DNA of 5,949 nt, from contig CAYHBN010000083.1 in NCBI GenBank assembly GCA_964354865.1, positions 1-5,949 of the forward strand. Direction: 5' to 3'. Below, in pieces: positions 5,747 through 5,949 of this stretch. The translations under genes and the position numbers were made by a program. Under the pieces are notes generated by a model. That model ran no database searches. It was not told the DNA's origin and saw only the letters and a list, made by a program, of their open reading frames with translations. This DNA is from JAHFJU01 sp964354865 (GTDB lineage Bacteria; Patescibacteriota; Gracilibacteria; UBA1369; UM-FILTER-53-11). The first letter of the stretch is position 1. Every line of letters starts with the position of its first letter.

Positions 5747-5949
5747 TTACGCTTTTGGCGTATCGGTAAATCTTCGGCCATCAGTTCTGGTTGGATCGTT
5801 GCGGCGGTTGCCTTGACGACGAGCGACAAGCACTCCTGCGGCAAAGATAAATGGCAATCCATTCAATCCATTTTGACCAGGTACCGTTGAACATCCACCC
5901 GCTGCACCACCGCCATTTTCAGCGGGAGCATTTGCATCTGCGCGAGCGG
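5747..5949 (-). CDS. 3' end of a probable surface-anchored membrane protein (partial)
   Basis: Reading from the window edge, 66 codons are open to a TAA stop (complement of 5747-5749). The 5' part lies outside the window. The visible product starts with an Ala/Asp/Gly-rich stretch (ARADANAPAENGGGAAGG), then Cys (visible residue 19), then a polar linker, then a short hydrophobic run LPFIFAAGVLVA (31-42). After that comes an Arg-rich segment, RRQGNRR (43-49), and a hydrophilic tail of 17 residues. This order (Gly-rich/Cys, short hydrophobic span, Arg cluster) resembles C-terminal sorting signals such as MYXO-CTERM, although the tail after the arginines is longer than usual for that class. It fits an exported protein whose body is outside and whose C-terminus is in the membrane. 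It converges on the large surface protein gene, with only six bases between the two stops. The other - strand frames over this region are closed by TGA codons, which supports this frame. Confidence 0.65.
   Translation of the reverse strand, partial: ARADANAPAENGGGAAGGCSTVPGQNGLNGLPFIFAAGVLVARRQGNRRNDPTRTDGRRFTDTPKA

Noticed and set aside
5748..5762. Hairpin TACGC-TTTTG-GCGTA as a shared terminator for the two convergent genes
   Set aside because: The stem is only 5 bp, there is no U-run after it on either strand, and it lies inside the end of the - strand coding region. It is too weak to call.
5880..5900. Lipoprotein lipobox (AGGC) in the partial - strand gene
   Set aside because: The -3 position is not Leu-like, no signal-peptide hydrophobic core precedes it, and the hydrophobic run comes after the Cys, as in C-terminal anchors rather than lipoproteins.
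57..5949. Alternative genetic code with UGA read as glycine
   Set aside because: No in-frame TGA occurs in any of the five coding regions (over 1,900 codons), although glycine is frequent. Standard bacterial code explains everything.

Overview
The window looks like a bacterial chromosome segment of moderate GC, most likely from the Patescibacteria (Candidate Phyla Radiation). The main reason is the secreted 935-residue protein. It carries repeated Trp/aromatic 'GxSWN...GW' modules and C-terminal 'EGSL...MGSLMSNNT.GG' segments of a kind I associate with large surface proteins of Parcubacteria-type genomes. This placement is inferred from protein style, not from a marker gene. All five coding regions end in TAA or TAG, and none contains an in-frame TGA, so the UGA-to-glycine code of Gracilibacteria/Absconditabacteria is not supported.

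Layout. Positions 1-56 hold a short regulatory region with a nested palindrome. It is followed on the + strand by a two-gene toxin-antitoxin operon: a ribbon-helix-helix antitoxin (57-287) and a MazF/PemK-type endoribonuclease toxin (296-667). A convergent gene on the - strand (695-2824) encodes a membrane-bound class III adenylate cyclase with an extracytoplasmic CHASE2 sensor. A 108-bp divergent intergenic region (2825-2932) carries one promoter facing each way. On the + strand, 2933-5740 encodes a large exported, cysteine-rich surface protein. From 5747 to the window edge, the - strand holds the 3' end of another gene. Its product ends in a Gly-rich/Cys segment, a short hydrophobic stretch and an Arg-rich tail, resembling a C-terminal surface anchor.

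How the genes fit together. The toxin-antitoxin pair is a self-contained unit that probably autoregulates through the palindrome. The rest concerns the cell envelope: a cyclase that could turn an outside signal into cAMP, divergently paired with a secreted surface protein, and next to that a second probable surface-anchored protein. The sequence shows no direct functional link between the cyclase and the surface proteins beyond adjacency and a shared intergenic region. I found no RNA genes, insertion sequences or CRISPR arrays, and there is no gene-free stretch over 300 bases.
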